From Salinisphaera sp052044135 (lineage in GTDB: Bacteria > Pseudomonadota > Gammaproteobacteria > Nevskiales > Salinisphaeraceae): a DNA stretch of 64,000 nt. Under the pieces are notes generated by a model. That model was not told the origin of the DNA. It was given only the letters and a program-made list of their open reading frames with translations, and made no database searches. Of the stretch, positions 52,603 to 62,835 are shown piece after piece (position 1 is the stretch's first letter; each line of letters opens with the position of its first letter). A program made the translations under genes and the position numbers. The stretch spans positions 21,525-85,524 of the forward strand of contig NZ_JBQDYF010000015.1 of assembly GCF_052044135.1 (NCBI RefSeq), in the 5' to 3' direction.

Positions 52603-53994
52603 ATGAAAGACTTCACCGAACTCGCCCTGCGCCAGGAGCTGATCGACAGCGCCTCGGCTCGCGGCTTTGCCCGCCCGACCCCGATCCAGGCCCAGACATT
52701 GCCCGCCATCCTCGATGGCGCCGACGTGCTGGGCCAGGCCGATACCGGAAGCGGCAAGACCGCCGCCTTCGGATTCGGACTGCTCAACAAGCTGGTTGTC
52801 GACCTGGCCCGAACCCAGGCGCTCGTGCTGTGCCCGACGCGCGAACTGGCGGACCAGGTCGGCCAGGCATTGCGTCAATTCGCGGCCGCCATCCCGAACG
52901 TCAAACTGATGACGCTATGCGGCGGCGCCCCCATGCGCGCCCAGGTCAATTCGCTCGGCCAGCCGCCGCATATCATCGTCGGCACGCCCGGCCGCGTGCT
53001 GGCGCACCTGCGGCGCGAGAGCCTGGACACGAGTGCCTTGCAGACCCTGGTGCTCGATGAAGCCGATCGCATGCTCGACATGGGCTTCATCGCGGATATC
53101 GAGGCCATCGTCGGCTACCTGCCCGGCCAACGGCAGACCCTGCTCTTCTCGGCGACCTGGCCCGAGGCCATACGCGACATCTCGAGCCGGCTGCAGCGCA
53201 ACCCGAAGCAGATCACCGCGACCCGCGGCGAGAGCCCGCCGCTACGCATCGCCCAGGTCTTCCATCTTGTCGATGATGCCGACAAGCTGATCGCCCTGGA
53301 ACGGGTTCTGGCCGATTCAAAGCGGCGCCAGAAGACATTCTCCCAGGCCCTGGTGTTCTGCAACCGGCGCGCCGATGTCGATCGCGTCTGTGCGCATCTG
53401 AACAAGCGCGGGGTGTCCGCGCTGGCGTTGCACGGCGACCGCGAACAGCGCGAGCGCGACGAAGTGCTGCTGCGTTTCGCCAACCAGAGTTGTGCCGTGC
53501 TGGTCGCCACCGATGTGGCCGCACGCGGCCTGGATATTACATCGCTGCCATTGGTGGTGAGTGTCGACCTGGCCCGCGATATCGATACCCACACGCATCG
53601 TATCGGCCGCACCGGCCGGGCCGGCGAATCGGGGCGGGCGGTGTCGTTCTGCACGCCGCGCGAACGCGAGCGCGCCGAGCGCATCGCCGTCGCCGCCGGC
53701 ATTCGGCTGAACTGGTCGCGCTGGCCCGACAACGACGGCTCGGCCCGTGTCGAGCCGCCGATGGCCACATTGGTCATCCAGGGCGGCCGGCGCGACAAAC
53801 TACGCCCGGGCGATATTCTCGGCGCGCTCACCGGCGAAGGCGGATTGACCGGCGACGAAGTCGGCAAGATCGAGATCACCACGCTGCGCGCCTATGTCGC
53901 CGTCGCACGATCCCGGGCCAAACCCGCGCGTGACCGGCTGCGGCAATCCGGGATCAAGGGCCGCCGCTTTCGCGTGGGCGTGCTGGGCGATTGA
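52603..53994 (+). CDS. dbpA: ATP-dependent RNA helicase DbpA
   Basis: 463 residues. Q motif (FARPTPIQAQTLP), Walker A QADTGSGKTAAF, PTRELA, TPGR, DEAD, SAT, and C-terminal motifs VLVATDVAARGLD and HRIGRTGRAG are all present. The C-terminal domain has DKLRPGDILGALTGEGGL and the AYVAVARSRAK...GIKGRRFRVGVLG pattern of the DbpA RNA-binding domain. This domain binds hairpin 92 of 23S rRNA during large-subunit assembly. It starts 91 bp after the P450 gene and may share its transcript, though no functional link is known. Confidence 0.94.
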   Translation: MKDFTELALRQELIDSASARGFARPTPIQAQTLPAILDGADVLGQADTGSGKTAAFGFGLLNKLVVDLARTQALVLCPTRELADQVGQALRQFAAAIPNVKLMTLCGGAPMRAQVNSLGQPPHIIVGTPGRVLAHLRRESLDTSALQTLVLDEADRMLDMGFIADIEAIVGYLPGQRQTLLFSATWPEAIRDISSRLQRNPKQITATRGESPPLRIAQVFHLVDDADKLIALERVLADSKRRQKTFSQALVFCNRRADVDRVCAHLNKRGVSALALHGDREQRERDEVLLRFANQSCAVLVATDVAARGLDITSLPLVVSVDLARDIDTHTHRIGRTGRAGESGRAVSFCTPRERERAERIAVAAGIRLNWSRWPDNDGSARVEPPMATLVIQGGRRDKLRPGDILGALTGEGGLTGDEVGKIEITTLRAYVAVARSRAKPARDRLRQSGIKGRRFRVGVLGD

Positions 53995-54177
53995 CCGGCG
54001 CGATCACGAACTTGGCAGCTCTCCTCCGGATCGGACCTGCGGCAGTCATTCTGCTGCGGGAGACCGTGCCTTATCGGGCATACGGCAGCAACTACCAGAC
54101 GCCCGGAGCGCCCGCTCGGTTACTTTCCGCCAGAGAGTAACGCGGCCGCGTCGGGATCGATGCGCCCCGGTTCGTGC

Positions 54178-55251
54178 TCAGTTCAACCCGAGGATTTCCC
54201 GGTTGCGTTCGTCGCTCGCCTGGTCGTCGCCGGCGAAATCGTCGAATGTGGTGGTGGCCGGGCTGATCATGTGGTCGCGTATGAAACGCGCACCTTCGGC
54301 GGCGCCCTGTTCCGAGTCCTTTATGCAGCACTCCCATTCCAACACCGCCCAGCCGTCGAAGCCATACTGGGTCAATTTGCTGAAAATGCTTCGAAAGTCG
54401 ACTTGTCCGTCACCCAGCGAACGGAACCGGCCGGGGCGGTCTACCCAGCGCTGATAGCCGCCGTAGACGCCGCTGCGCGGACTCGGACGAAATTCGGCGT
54501 CCTTGACGTGGAACATGCCGATACGCTCGTGATAGCAGTCGATGAAGCCGCTGTAATCCATTTGCTGCAGCAGGAAATGGCTGGGGTCGTAAAGGATCTG
54601 CGCCCGGGGATGACCGTCGACCTTGTCGAGAAAACGCTCGAACGTCACGCCGTCGTGCAGATCCTCGGTCGGATGGATTTCGAAACATAAGTCCACCCCC
54701 TCGGCATCACACACATCCAGTATCGGCCGCCAGCGCCGCGCGAGCTCCGTGAAGGCCTCGTCGACGAGTGCTTGGGGTTGCTGCGGAAAGGGATAGAAGA
54801 ACGGCCACAGCAAGCCGCCCGAGAAGGTCGCCAACTTGGTCAGGCCAAGACGGCGGCTGGCTTGGGCCGTCAGCTCGAGCTGCCTCGTGGCCCAACGCGT
54901 TCGGGCCTCGGCATCGCCATGCACATGAGCGGGCGCAATGCTGTCGAACAGCGCATCGCCACCCGCCGGCACGGCGACAAGCTGGCCCTGGAGGTGCGTT
55001 GACAGCTCGGTGATGGTAACACCCGCAGCTTCGCACTGGCCCTTCAGTTCGTCGCAATAAGTCTGGCTGGTGGCCGCCTTTTCCAGATCGATACAGCGCT
55101 CGTCCCCGCTGGGGACCTGGATACCCTCATAGCCGTGAGATGCTGCCCAACGGGCGATACGCTCCAGCGCATCGAACGGCGGCCGGTCCGCGAGGAACTG
55201 AGCGAGAAAAATGCCGGGCCCTTTCATTCCCGAATAGTTTTCATGTGCCAT
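54178..55251 (-). CDS. Xylose-isomerase-like TIM-barrel protein (sugar isomerase/epimerase), last gene of sugar operon
   Basis: 357 residues of the AP-endonuclease-2/xylose-isomerase-like family. ITELSTHLQGQLVAVP, DLCFEIHPTEDLHDGVTF (metal Glu), ILYDPSHFLLQQMDYSGF (Asp/His), GMFHVKDAEFRPSPRSGVYGG (His) and VLEWECCIKDSEQG (Glu) form the metal site. In 3-keto-glycoside pathways such proteins catalyse epimerisation, elimination or hydration. It is 27 bp from the preceding oxidoreductase gene. Confidence 0.9.
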   Translation of the reverse strand: MAHENYSGMKGPGIFLAQFLADRPPFDALERIARWAASHGYEGIQVPSGDERCIDLEKAATSQTYCDELKGQCEAAGVTITELSTHLQGQLVAVPAGGDALFDSIAPAHVHGDAEARTRWATRQLELTAQASRRLGLTKLATFSGGLLWPFFYPFPQQPQALVDEAFTELARRWRPILDVCDAEGVDLCFEIHPTEDLHDGVTFERFLDKVDGHPRAQILYDPSHFLLQQMDYSGFIDCYHERIGMFHVKDAEFRPSPRSGVYGGYQRWVDRPGRFRSLGDGQVDFRSIFSKLTQYGFDGWAVLEWECCIKDSEQGAAEGARFIRDHMISPATTTFDDFAGDDQASDERNREILGLN

Positions 55252-55278
55252 TATCGTCGGTCCTCCGACTGGATGTTT

Positions 55279-56439
55279 TTAGACGTGGCGGAGCGCGGTC
55301 CACTGGCTGCCTTGGCTGTGGCTGGTCAAGGCCGCCTCGATAAAGGCCATGCCCCGCCGGCCCTCGACGCCGCCAAGCAAACCGGGCACTTCACGCCGGC
55401 CTGCCCTGATCGCAGAGGCGAAATCCGCGTAGAGGTTGGCCATGGCCTCGAAATAACCTTCCGGATGGCCGCCGGGCAGACGGATTCTCTCGCGTGCGGC
55501 CGGGTACAGGCCTGGCTGGTCGAGCCCCGAGCGATAAAAAAGCGCCGGCTCGCCACGGCGCCGGTACAGCAGCGTCGATGGCACCATTTGCCGCCATTCG
55601 ATCCCTCCTAGATCGCCATAAACTCTTATTTTCAGTGCATTCTCTTCACCTGCGCAGATCTGGCTCGCAATCAGCGTCCCGGTCGCACCTTGTTCGGTGC
55701 GCAGGAGTATGTCGCCGTCGTCATCGAGCGAGCGCTGTGCTCCATGCGTACCGAGTGCTGCGCATACTTCGGCAACGCGATGACCGGTGATGAATTCGGC
55801 CAGGCTGAACGCATGGGTACCGATATCGGCCAGGCAGCCACTTTTCCCGGCAGTCGAGGGTTGGGTCCGCCAGACCGCCTGCTTGACCCCCCGGGCTTCG
55901 GGCTCATCGGCCAGCCAGCCTTGTGGGTATTCAACGTGTATCTTGCGCACTGCGCCGATCCGGCCGTCGGCGACCAGCGCCCGGGCCTGATGCACCATCG
56001 GATAGCCGTTGTAGGTATAGGTCAGCGCATAGACCCGGTCGCTGGTCTCGAGCAGCCGGCCCAGCGCCATGGTTTCGTCCAGACTGACCCCGGCCGGCTT
56101 TTCGCACATCACATGAAACCCCTTTTGGATGGCGGCACTTGCAATCGGCACGTGCAGGTGGTTCGGGGTCGCGATCACGATGGCGGCGGCGCGCTGGTCG
56201 GCGGGCAACTCCGCCTCCCGCGCCAACATCGTCTCCCAGGTGTCGTATACACGCGAGGCCGGCAAGCCCAGCGCCGCGCCGGAGCGGCGGTTGTTGTCAG
56301 GGTCCCGACTCAGGGCGCCGCAACAAAGCGTGAAATGATGGTCGAGCATCGCCGCGCGGCAATGGGCCTTGCCAATGAAGGCGCCCTCGCCGCCGCCGAC
56401 CATGCCGAAGCGGATGGGGGTGTCGGATTCGGTGTCCAT
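55279..56439 (-). CDS. Gfo/Idh/MocA-family NAD(P)-dependent oxidoreductase
   Basis: 386 residues. IRFGMVGGGEGAFIGKAHCRAAM is the nucleotide-binding motif, VIATPNHLHVPIASAAIQKGFHVMCEKPAG carries the active-site EKP lysine, and GTHAFSLAEFI the catalytic histidine. The Gfo-type long insertion and C-terminal FASAIRAGR are typical of sugar dehydrogenases, such as YcjS-like glucoside 3-dehydrogenases. It starts three bases after the ABC ATPase stop, in the eight-gene sugar operon. Confidence 0.92.
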   Translation of the reverse strand: MDTESDTPIRFGMVGGGEGAFIGKAHCRAAMLDHHFTLCCGALSRDPDNNRRSGAALGLPASRVYDTWETMLAREAELPADQRAAAIVIATPNHLHVPIASAAIQKGFHVMCEKPAGVSLDETMALGRLLETSDRVYALTYTYNGYPMVHQARALVADGRIGAVRKIHVEYPQGWLADEPEARGVKQAVWRTQPSTAGKSGCLADIGTHAFSLAEFITGHRVAEVCAALGTHGAQRSLDDDGDILLRTEQGATGTLIASQICAGEENALKIRVYGDLGGIEWRQMVPSTLLYRRRGEPALFYRSGLDQPGLYPAARERIRLPGGHPEGYFEAMANLYADFASAIRAGRREVPGLLGGVEGRRGMAFIEAALTSHSQGSQWTALRHV

Positions 56440-56442
56440 AGC

Positions 56443-57585
<1,143 letters not shown>

Positions 57586-57593
57586 GGCCGGAC

Positions 57594-58406
57594 TCACTTC
57601 AGCGCACCGGCGGTCAGGCCGCTGACGATGCGCCGCTGCAGAAGAATGAAGATGATGAGAATGGGCGTTACATAGATGGCGGCGTAGGTCATGATGTCGG
57701 ACCAGTCGCTGCCGTTGGGCCCCATGAAGCTCATCAGCCCGACCGTCGCCGTCTCGTACTGGTCCTTCGAAATCAGCGAGCGCGCGTAGACGTATTCGCC
57801 AAAGGACTGCAAAAACACCAGAACCGAGGTCACCAGGATGCCGTTGCGCGCCAGCGGCAGATTGATGCGGACAAAAGCGCCGATCCGAGAGGTGCCATCG
57901 ACCAGCGAGGCATCCTCCAGCGCCCGCGGCACCTGCAGGAAGGTGGCGCGGCAGAGCACGATGTAGAGCGGCAGCATCTTGGCGGACTGGGCGAGGATTA
58001 CCGACAGCCGCGGCCACTCGAGCAGGCCGACCAGATTGAAGGCCACGAACAGGGGTGTGACCATCAGTGACGACGGCAGCACTTGCATCATCAGAATCGC
58101 GAACAGCGCAATGTCGATCCAGATATTGCGATAGCGTGCCAGCACATAGGCGCAGCCCGTGCCGATCAGCGCCACCAGTGCCGTCACCCCGCCCCCGACG
58201 AGCAACGAATTGAGAAGATAATGCCCCATCCGGGTTTGTTCCCAGACCGATACAACGTGGAGATGCGGCACCCTGGGCCAGAAGTCCGGCGGGTTCTTGA
58301 AGATTTCCGCGCCGCTCTTCAGCGCCGTGACATACATCCAGTAAAGCGGAAAGAGATAGATCGCGGCAAAGGTGAGACCGACGACGAGCAGGACATAGCG
58401 CTTCAT
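57594..58406 (-). CDS. Sugar ABC transporter permease (MalG type)
   Basis: 270 residues with GAGGG before ATG 58406. Six membrane helices (YVLLVVGLTFAAIYLFPLYWMY first) and the EAA loop ALEDASLVDGTSRIGAFVRINLPLARNG, characteristic of MalG-type CUT1 permeases. An ATG nine codons earlier would overlap the previous stop. It pairs with the upstream MalF-type permease. Confidence 0.93.
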   Translation of the reverse strand: MKRYVLLVVGLTFAAIYLFPLYWMYVTALKSGAEIFKNPPDFWPRVPHLHVVSVWEQTRMGHYLLNSLLVGGGVTALVALIGTGCAYVLARYRNIWIDIALFAILMMQVLPSSLMVTPLFVAFNLVGLLEWPRLSVILAQSAKMLPLYIVLCRATFLQVPRALEDASLVDGTSRIGAFVRINLPLARNGILVTSVLVFLQSFGEYVYARSLISKDQYETATVGLMSFMGPNGSDWSDIMTYAAIYVTPILIIFILLQRRIVSGLTAGALK

Positions 58407-58416
58407 ACGTTCGCCC

Positions 58417-59319
58417 TCACGCAACGTGCTCATGACGCGTCGAGCGCGTGTAAATCAAGGCCACACCGATGACGACCAGAATCATCAGCACGGATACCAC
58501 GCTGCCCTGCGACAAATTGTAGGTCTGGAAGGAAAGCTGCCAGGACCAGTACTGCGCGACGTTCGAGGCATTCGACGGCCCGCCCTGCGTCAGGGCCGCG
58601 ATCAGGTCGAACTGTTGCAGGGTAAAGATGATGCCAAGCGCTGTGACGGCACCGATCTGCGCGCGCATCAGCGGCAGGGTGATCGAGCAAAACCGCCGCA
58701 AGGCGCCGGCGCCGTCGAGTTTGGCAGCCTCGTAGATGTCGTCGGGAATCGCCGCAAGCCCCACCGACAGAAGAATCATGTTGAAGGGAATGCCCAGCCA
58801 GATATTGGCAATGACGATGGAATAAAGGGCGTAGTTGGGATTGGATAGCCAGTAAATGGGGTCGTCGATCAAGCCGAGCGACGTCATGAGGTAGTTCAGA
58901 ACGCCGAAATCCCCGGCGAGAATCCATTTCCAGACCGCGCCGACGACGAGCGCCGGCATTATCCAGCCGGCCAGGAACAGCCCCCGCAGATATTGCGCCC
59001 CGGGAAAGTCCTGCCGAAAGTACAGTGCCAGCCCGAAACCGATCGAAAGCTGGAAAACGATCGACAGCACTACGAATTTGACCGTGTTCCAGAAAATCGG
59101 CAAGGCCAGCGGGTCACTCAGTACGGCTTCATAGTTCTTGAGGCCGACAAACGGCCGGTCGAGCGAGGCGAGGTTGAACAGATCCACAGACTGCAACGAC
59201 ATGATTACGTTGTAGACGATCGGAAACGCCGAAAAGACGAACAGATAGGCCACCGCGAATCCGACCAGCAGCGCGTCGAAGCCGCGCCCATCTCGTATTG
59301 ATCCGAATAGGCTTTGCAT
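58417..59319 (-). CDS. Sugar ABC transporter permease (MalF type)
   Basis: 300 residues. Six hydrophobic helices begin with FDALLVGFAVAYLFVFSAFPIVYN. The EAA loop reads DDIYEAAKLDGAGALRRFCSITLPLMR. The start MQSLFGSIRDG has GGGGGGCG upstream; the frame continues further without membrane character. Together with the MalG-type subunit it forms the transmembrane channel. Confidence 0.93.
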   Translation of the reverse strand: MQSLFGSIRDGRGFDALLVGFAVAYLFVFSAFPIVYNVIMSLQSVDLFNLASLDRPFVGLKNYEAVLSDPLALPIFWNTVKFVVLSIVFQLSIGFGLALYFRQDFPGAQYLRGLFLAGWIMPALVVGAVWKWILAGDFGVLNYLMTSLGLIDDPIYWLSNPNYALYSIVIANIWLGIPFNMILLSVGLAAIPDDIYEAAKLDGAGALRRFCSITLPLMRAQIGAVTALGIIFTLQQFDLIAALTQGGPSNASNVAQYWSWQLSFQTYNLSQGSVVSVLMILVVIGVALIYTRSTRHEHVA

Positions 59320-59406
59320 CAGCACGCCCCCCCCGGGTCGCAGACGCATCGGCGCCGCAGAGCAGGGAAGGCACGGGCCGACCTCTCCCGTTTCGCGCTC
59401 CACCTG

Positions 59407-60618
59407 TTATTCCCCGGTGACACTGTCAATTCTCTTCTGCGCCGCGGCGAGCGCCGCCTTGGCACTTTTCTGATGCGTCAGCGTCTGCTGCACGGCCGAG
59501 TAGATCGCCCGGGATATCCTGGACCATTCGGGGCTCGGACCGCGTACCCGCGCGTACTTCATGCTTTTCTTGAAAACGCGGAAACTCTTCGGCCATTTCG
59601 GGTTCTTCACCGCAACCCTGGAGGCCGGCAGGTAACCAAAGCGGTTCCATACCGTCGGCATCTGTTTGTAGGCGAATTCCAGGAACTTGAAAGCCGCCTC
59701 CGGGTGCTTGGTATTGGCGAGAATGACATTGTCGCCGCCACCGAGCGCCGAGGCGTGCTGGCCGTTTTTCGCCGGGATCGGCAGCATCGCGGCCCGGAAG
59801 TCGAAATGCGCGTCCCTCTGCATTCGCGGCAACTCCCACGGGCCGGAAATCGCCATCGCCGCGTTGCCGGCGACGAATGTCGCGGTGCTTTCCCACTGAC
59901 TGTGAACCAGAGTGTCGGGCGAGGCGATCTTTTGGTCGATGAACTTCTTCCACAGATTGAGCGCACGCACCGCACCGGGCGTGTCGATGCGATTCCAGTT
60001 GCCACCGGTCATCTGCACCCAGGGAAGGAACTGGAAGGTGCCCTCGCCATTCGCCTTGGCGCAGAATGTCAGTCCGTAGACGTTCTTCTTCGGATCGGTG
60101 AGCGTCCTGGCATCCTGATAGAGCGCTTTCCAGGTCTTCGGTGGCTTGTTCGGATCAAGCCCGTGTGCCTTGAACATATCGGCGTTGTAGTAAAGCACCA
60201 ACGTGTTGGCGCCGCGTGGGATGCCGTAGATCTTGCTTTTCCAGGTCACCGCCTTGAGCGGCCCCGGATAAATGTCACGGGTATCGAGAACATTCGACTT
60301 CTTCACGTAGCGGGTGAGATTGAGAAGCAGATGGCGCGAAGCGAACAGGGCCACGTCCGGATTGTCGACATAGGTGATATCGGGCCCCCCACCGGTCGCC
60401 ATCGCGCGGGCGAGCTGGTGGACCATGTCGCTGAAATCAACGGTCTTGACGTGGATCTTGATGTTCGGGTTCTGTTTCTCGAACGCCTTGGCGAGCACAT
60501 AGTCGTATTGCCCGGGATGATCAATCGTCCAGATGGTTAACGTGATGGGGGACGCCTGCGCGGCAATCGACCCAACCAGCAGTGCCGAGCCGGCGATCAA
60601 TAGGGAAAATCGTTTCAT
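59407..60618 (-). CDS. Extracellular sugar-binding protein of ABC importer
   Basis: 403 residues. Signal peptide MKRFSLLIAGSALLVGSIAAQAS. A family 1 solute-binding fold: ITLTIWTIDHPGQYDYVLAKAFEKQNPNIKIHVKTVDFSDM, then GGPDITYVDNPDVALFASRHLL and IPRGANTLVLYYNADMFKAHGLDPNKPPKTWKAL. AAGGAGG is best spaced to ATG 60618. It binds the substrate in the periplasm. It has the hydrophobic-aromatic pattern of disaccharide-binding members; the ligand is unknown. Confidence 0.94.
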   Translation of the reverse strand: MKRFSLLIAGSALLVGSIAAQASPITLTIWTIDHPGQYDYVLAKAFEKQNPNIKIHVKTVDFSDMVHQLARAMATGGGPDITYVDNPDVALFASRHLLLNLTRYVKKSNVLDTRDIYPGPLKAVTWKSKIYGIPRGANTLVLYYNADMFKAHGLDPNKPPKTWKALYQDARTLTDPKKNVYGLTFCAKANGEGTFQFLPWVQMTGGNWNRIDTPGAVRALNLWKKFIDQKIASPDTLVHSQWESTATFVAGNAAMAISGPWELPRMQRDAHFDFRAAMLPIPAKNGQHASALGGGDNVILANTKHPEAAFKFLEFAYKQMPTVWNRFGYLPASRVAVKNPKWPKSFRVFKKSMKYARVRGPSPEWSRISRAIYSAVQQTLTHQKSAKAALAAAQKRIDSVTGE

Positions 60619-60683
60619 TGTCATCTCCTCCTTGATGTTCGACGCCCGGGCGCTCTCGCGGCGTTGCCCCGGGCGCCATCCGG

Positions 60684-61583
60684 TCAGCCGGGATTTTCCA
60701 GGTAGTCGCCACCACGGCAGGACTTCAGATAGTTCAGGCCGGCAACCTGGCCGGTCATTTCCAGGGCATCGCGATACACGGGGTCATGCCAGCCCTCGAT
60801 GTCGATCGATCCGGTCCAGCCGGCCAGCCGCAACTCTGAAATGACGTCCGTCCAGTTCGTATCACCGAAGCCGGGGGTGCGCATGAACACGCACGGCTCC
60901 TTGCCGAAGACACCGTGCTCGCGAATCACATCCCAGCGGATCGTGGCGTCCTTGCCATGCACGTGAAAGAACTTCGGCGCCCATTTACGGATCTGCGGCA
61001 GCGGGTCGATGAGATAGACCATCTGGTGGCAGGGCTCCCATTCGAGCCCGATATTGTCGGCCGGCAGCAGATCGAACATCAGTTCCCAGGCATCGGGGTT
61101 GTGGGCGATGTTCCAGTCACCACGAGCCCAGTTGCCGTCCATCGCACAGTTTTCGAAGGCGATGCGCACGCCATTGTCGGCCGCCCGCTTGGCCAGGTCC
61201 GACCACACCGCCTTGTAGCGCGGCAGGCTGGCCTCGATCGGCTGGTCGCGCAGGCGCCCGGTAAAGCCGGCGATGGTGGTGGCGCCGAAGTGATGCGCGT
61301 TGTCGATCAGCGTCTGCCAGCCCTTGAGTGTCTCGGCATCGATTTCGGTCTGCTCGAGCGGGTTGCCGAACATGCCCAGCGTCGACATGGTCACATCGGC
61401 GTCGCCGATCACTTCCTTCAGCTCGCCCGCCAGGCGCGGCAGATCCTTGTTCATCACCTGCCAGAAGAACGGCTCGATACTCTCGAAGCCGTGCGGCAGG
61501 ATGTCGCGGACATAGCCGGCGGGGTCGTCGTCATTCGCCTTGATCATGGTTCCGATGCGGATGTCCTTGGCCGGGTCGCTCAC
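60684..61583 (-). CDS. Xylose-isomerase-like TIM-barrel protein (sugar isomerase/epimerase)
   Basis: 299 residues with a GTG start after AAGGAG (61583). Metal-binding positions: GVRIAFENCAMDGNWARGDW (Glu), NIGLEWEPCHQMVYLIDPLPQIRKW (Glu and His), FFHVHGKDATIRWDVI (His/Asp) and GSIDIEGWHDPVY (Glu). It is related to, but clearly different from, the 54178-55251 protein. The conserved ligand set indicates an active metal enzyme that isomerises, epimerises or eliminates from a keto-sugar. Confidence 0.9.
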   Translation of the reverse strand: MSDPAKDIRIGTMIKANDDDPAGYVRDILPHGFESIEPFFWQVMNKDLPRLAGELKEVIGDADVTMSTLGMFGNPLEQTEIDAETLKGWQTLIDNAHHFGATTIAGFTGRLRDQPIEASLPRYKAVWSDLAKRAADNGVRIAFENCAMDGNWARGDWNIAHNPDAWELMFDLLPADNIGLEWEPCHQMVYLIDPLPQIRKWAPKFFHVHGKDATIRWDVIREHGVFGKEPCVFMRTPGFGDTNWTDVISELRLAGWTGSIDIEGWHDPVYRDALEMTGQVAGLNYLKSCRGGDYLENPG

Positions 61584-61599
61584 AGCTGGGCTCCTTGTT

Positions 61600-62634
61600 T
61601 CAGGTCGTGATGTCGATGCGTTGCCCGGTCTCGGCGCTCTCCATCGCGGCAAGCACCATGGCCAGGCTTTTGATGTTCTCGTGGGCAACGGTTTCCGGCA
61701 CGGGCCCGCCGTTGACCGCGTCGATGAAGTCCCGAAGGACGCCGAGGTGGCCGCCGGCCCGTCCGCCGGGTTCGGCCGAGGGGGGCAAGGGCGGCACGTC
61801 GACCGCCGTGACTGGCGAGAAGAAGCCGGGCCCGGCCCCGCTTTCCAGGACCTCGGCGCGCAGCGAGTCCGCGCCGTCCCAGACCACGGAGCCGCGCGTG
61901 CCGACGATGCGCCAGGCGCCCTCCCAGCTCGTCGCCAGTCCGTCGGCACACCAACTGCCCCGATAGCTGAAGACCGCGCCCGCGGCGAGACGGAAGATCG
62001 CCGCCGCCGAGGCGCCACTGGCATACCAGGAATTGCTCGGCTCCCACTCCTCGGCATAGACGGCGACCGCGTCGTCGCCGGCGAGGTAGCGGCCGGCATC
62101 CAGAGTATGGATGGCCATGTCGAGCAGCAGAACGTGGGGCATTTCCTCGCGAAAGCCGCCGAAGTGCGGGCCCAGAAAGAAATCGGCGTGCAGACTCGTC
62201 ACCTCGCCGATCGCCCCCCTTTCGATAAAGGCCCGCAGACGACGGACCGGCTCGATGTAACGGCGGTTCTGGACGACGGCGTGCAAACGCTGGGCCGCGT
62301 CGGCCCGGGTCAGAAGGTCGCGCGCCTCGGCAAGCGTCGGCGCCAACGGCTTTTCGGAAAGCACATCGCAGCCGGCGGCCAGCGCCTTGCTGACGACTTG
62401 ATGACGCGCCGACGGCACCACCACATCGAAAACAAGATCGGGCCCGGTCTGGGCGAGAACGGCATCGAGATCGTCCCCGACGACCACCGCATCGAGCCCG
62501 AATTCCCCGGCCCGCCGGCGGGCCTGCCGCTGATCGATATCGACCAGACCGACGATGGCAAGGCCGTCGATTTCGGCGGCGGCCTGCAGCCAGGCCCGGC
62601 TCATCGAGCCACAGCCCACGAGGACGGCTCGCAT
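61600..62634 (-). CDS. Gfo/Idh/MocA-family oxidoreductase, first gene of sugar operon
   Basis: 344 residues; GGAGGAG lies before two adjacent ATGs (62637, 62634) and the second is better spaced. VLVGCGSMSRAWLQAAAE is the nucleotide-binding site, ALAAGCDVLSEKPLAPTLAEARD the EKP motif, and LLLDMAIHTLDAGRYL the catalytic region (DMAIH). It differs from the second oxidoreductase of the operon, so the two probably act on different steps (oxidation and reduction). The operon reads from here to 54178. Confidence 0.92.
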   Translation of the reverse strand: MRAVLVGCGSMSRAWLQAAAEIDGLAIVGLVDIDQRQARRRAGEFGLDAVVVGDDLDAVLAQTGPDLVFDVVVPSARHQVVSKALAAGCDVLSEKPLAPTLAEARDLLTRADAAQRLHAVVQNRRYIEPVRRLRAFIERGAIGEVTSLHADFFLGPHFGGFREEMPHVLLLDMAIHTLDAGRYLAGDDAVAVYAEEWEPSNSWYASGASAAAIFRLAAGAVFSYRGSWCADGLATSWEGAWRIVGTRGSVVWDGADSLRAEVLESGAGPGFFSPVTAVDVPPLPPSAEPGGRAGGHLGVLRDFIDAVNGGPVPETVAHENIKSLAMVLAAMESAETGQRIDITT

Positions 62635-62692
62635 CATGCTCTCCTCCCGTTTACGGCCGGAAACCATTGGAAGTGTCGTCTGTTTATTTGGC

Positions 62693-62708
62693 TCGTAAAC
62701 GTTTACGA
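62693..62708. promoter_or_regulatory. LacI-type operator for the sugar operon
   Basis: TCGTAAACGTTTACGA is a perfect 16-bp palindrome with a central CG, like LacI-family sites (GTAAACGTTTAC). It lies 58 bp upstream of the oxidoreductase ATG and 127 bp upstream of the divergent LacI gene. A half-site CGTTTACGG occurs at about 62648-62656. Confidence 0.85.
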
Positions 62709-62835
62709 TAAAAATATAAGAAGATTATTCCTGTCAACACTTTTTTTCTGGATAATCTGGATGGAGACCGCGAACGTACCGTCAGAAAGAAGACAACAGA
62801 CCGCAGACTTACCGAGAAAAAAAAGGATATAAATA

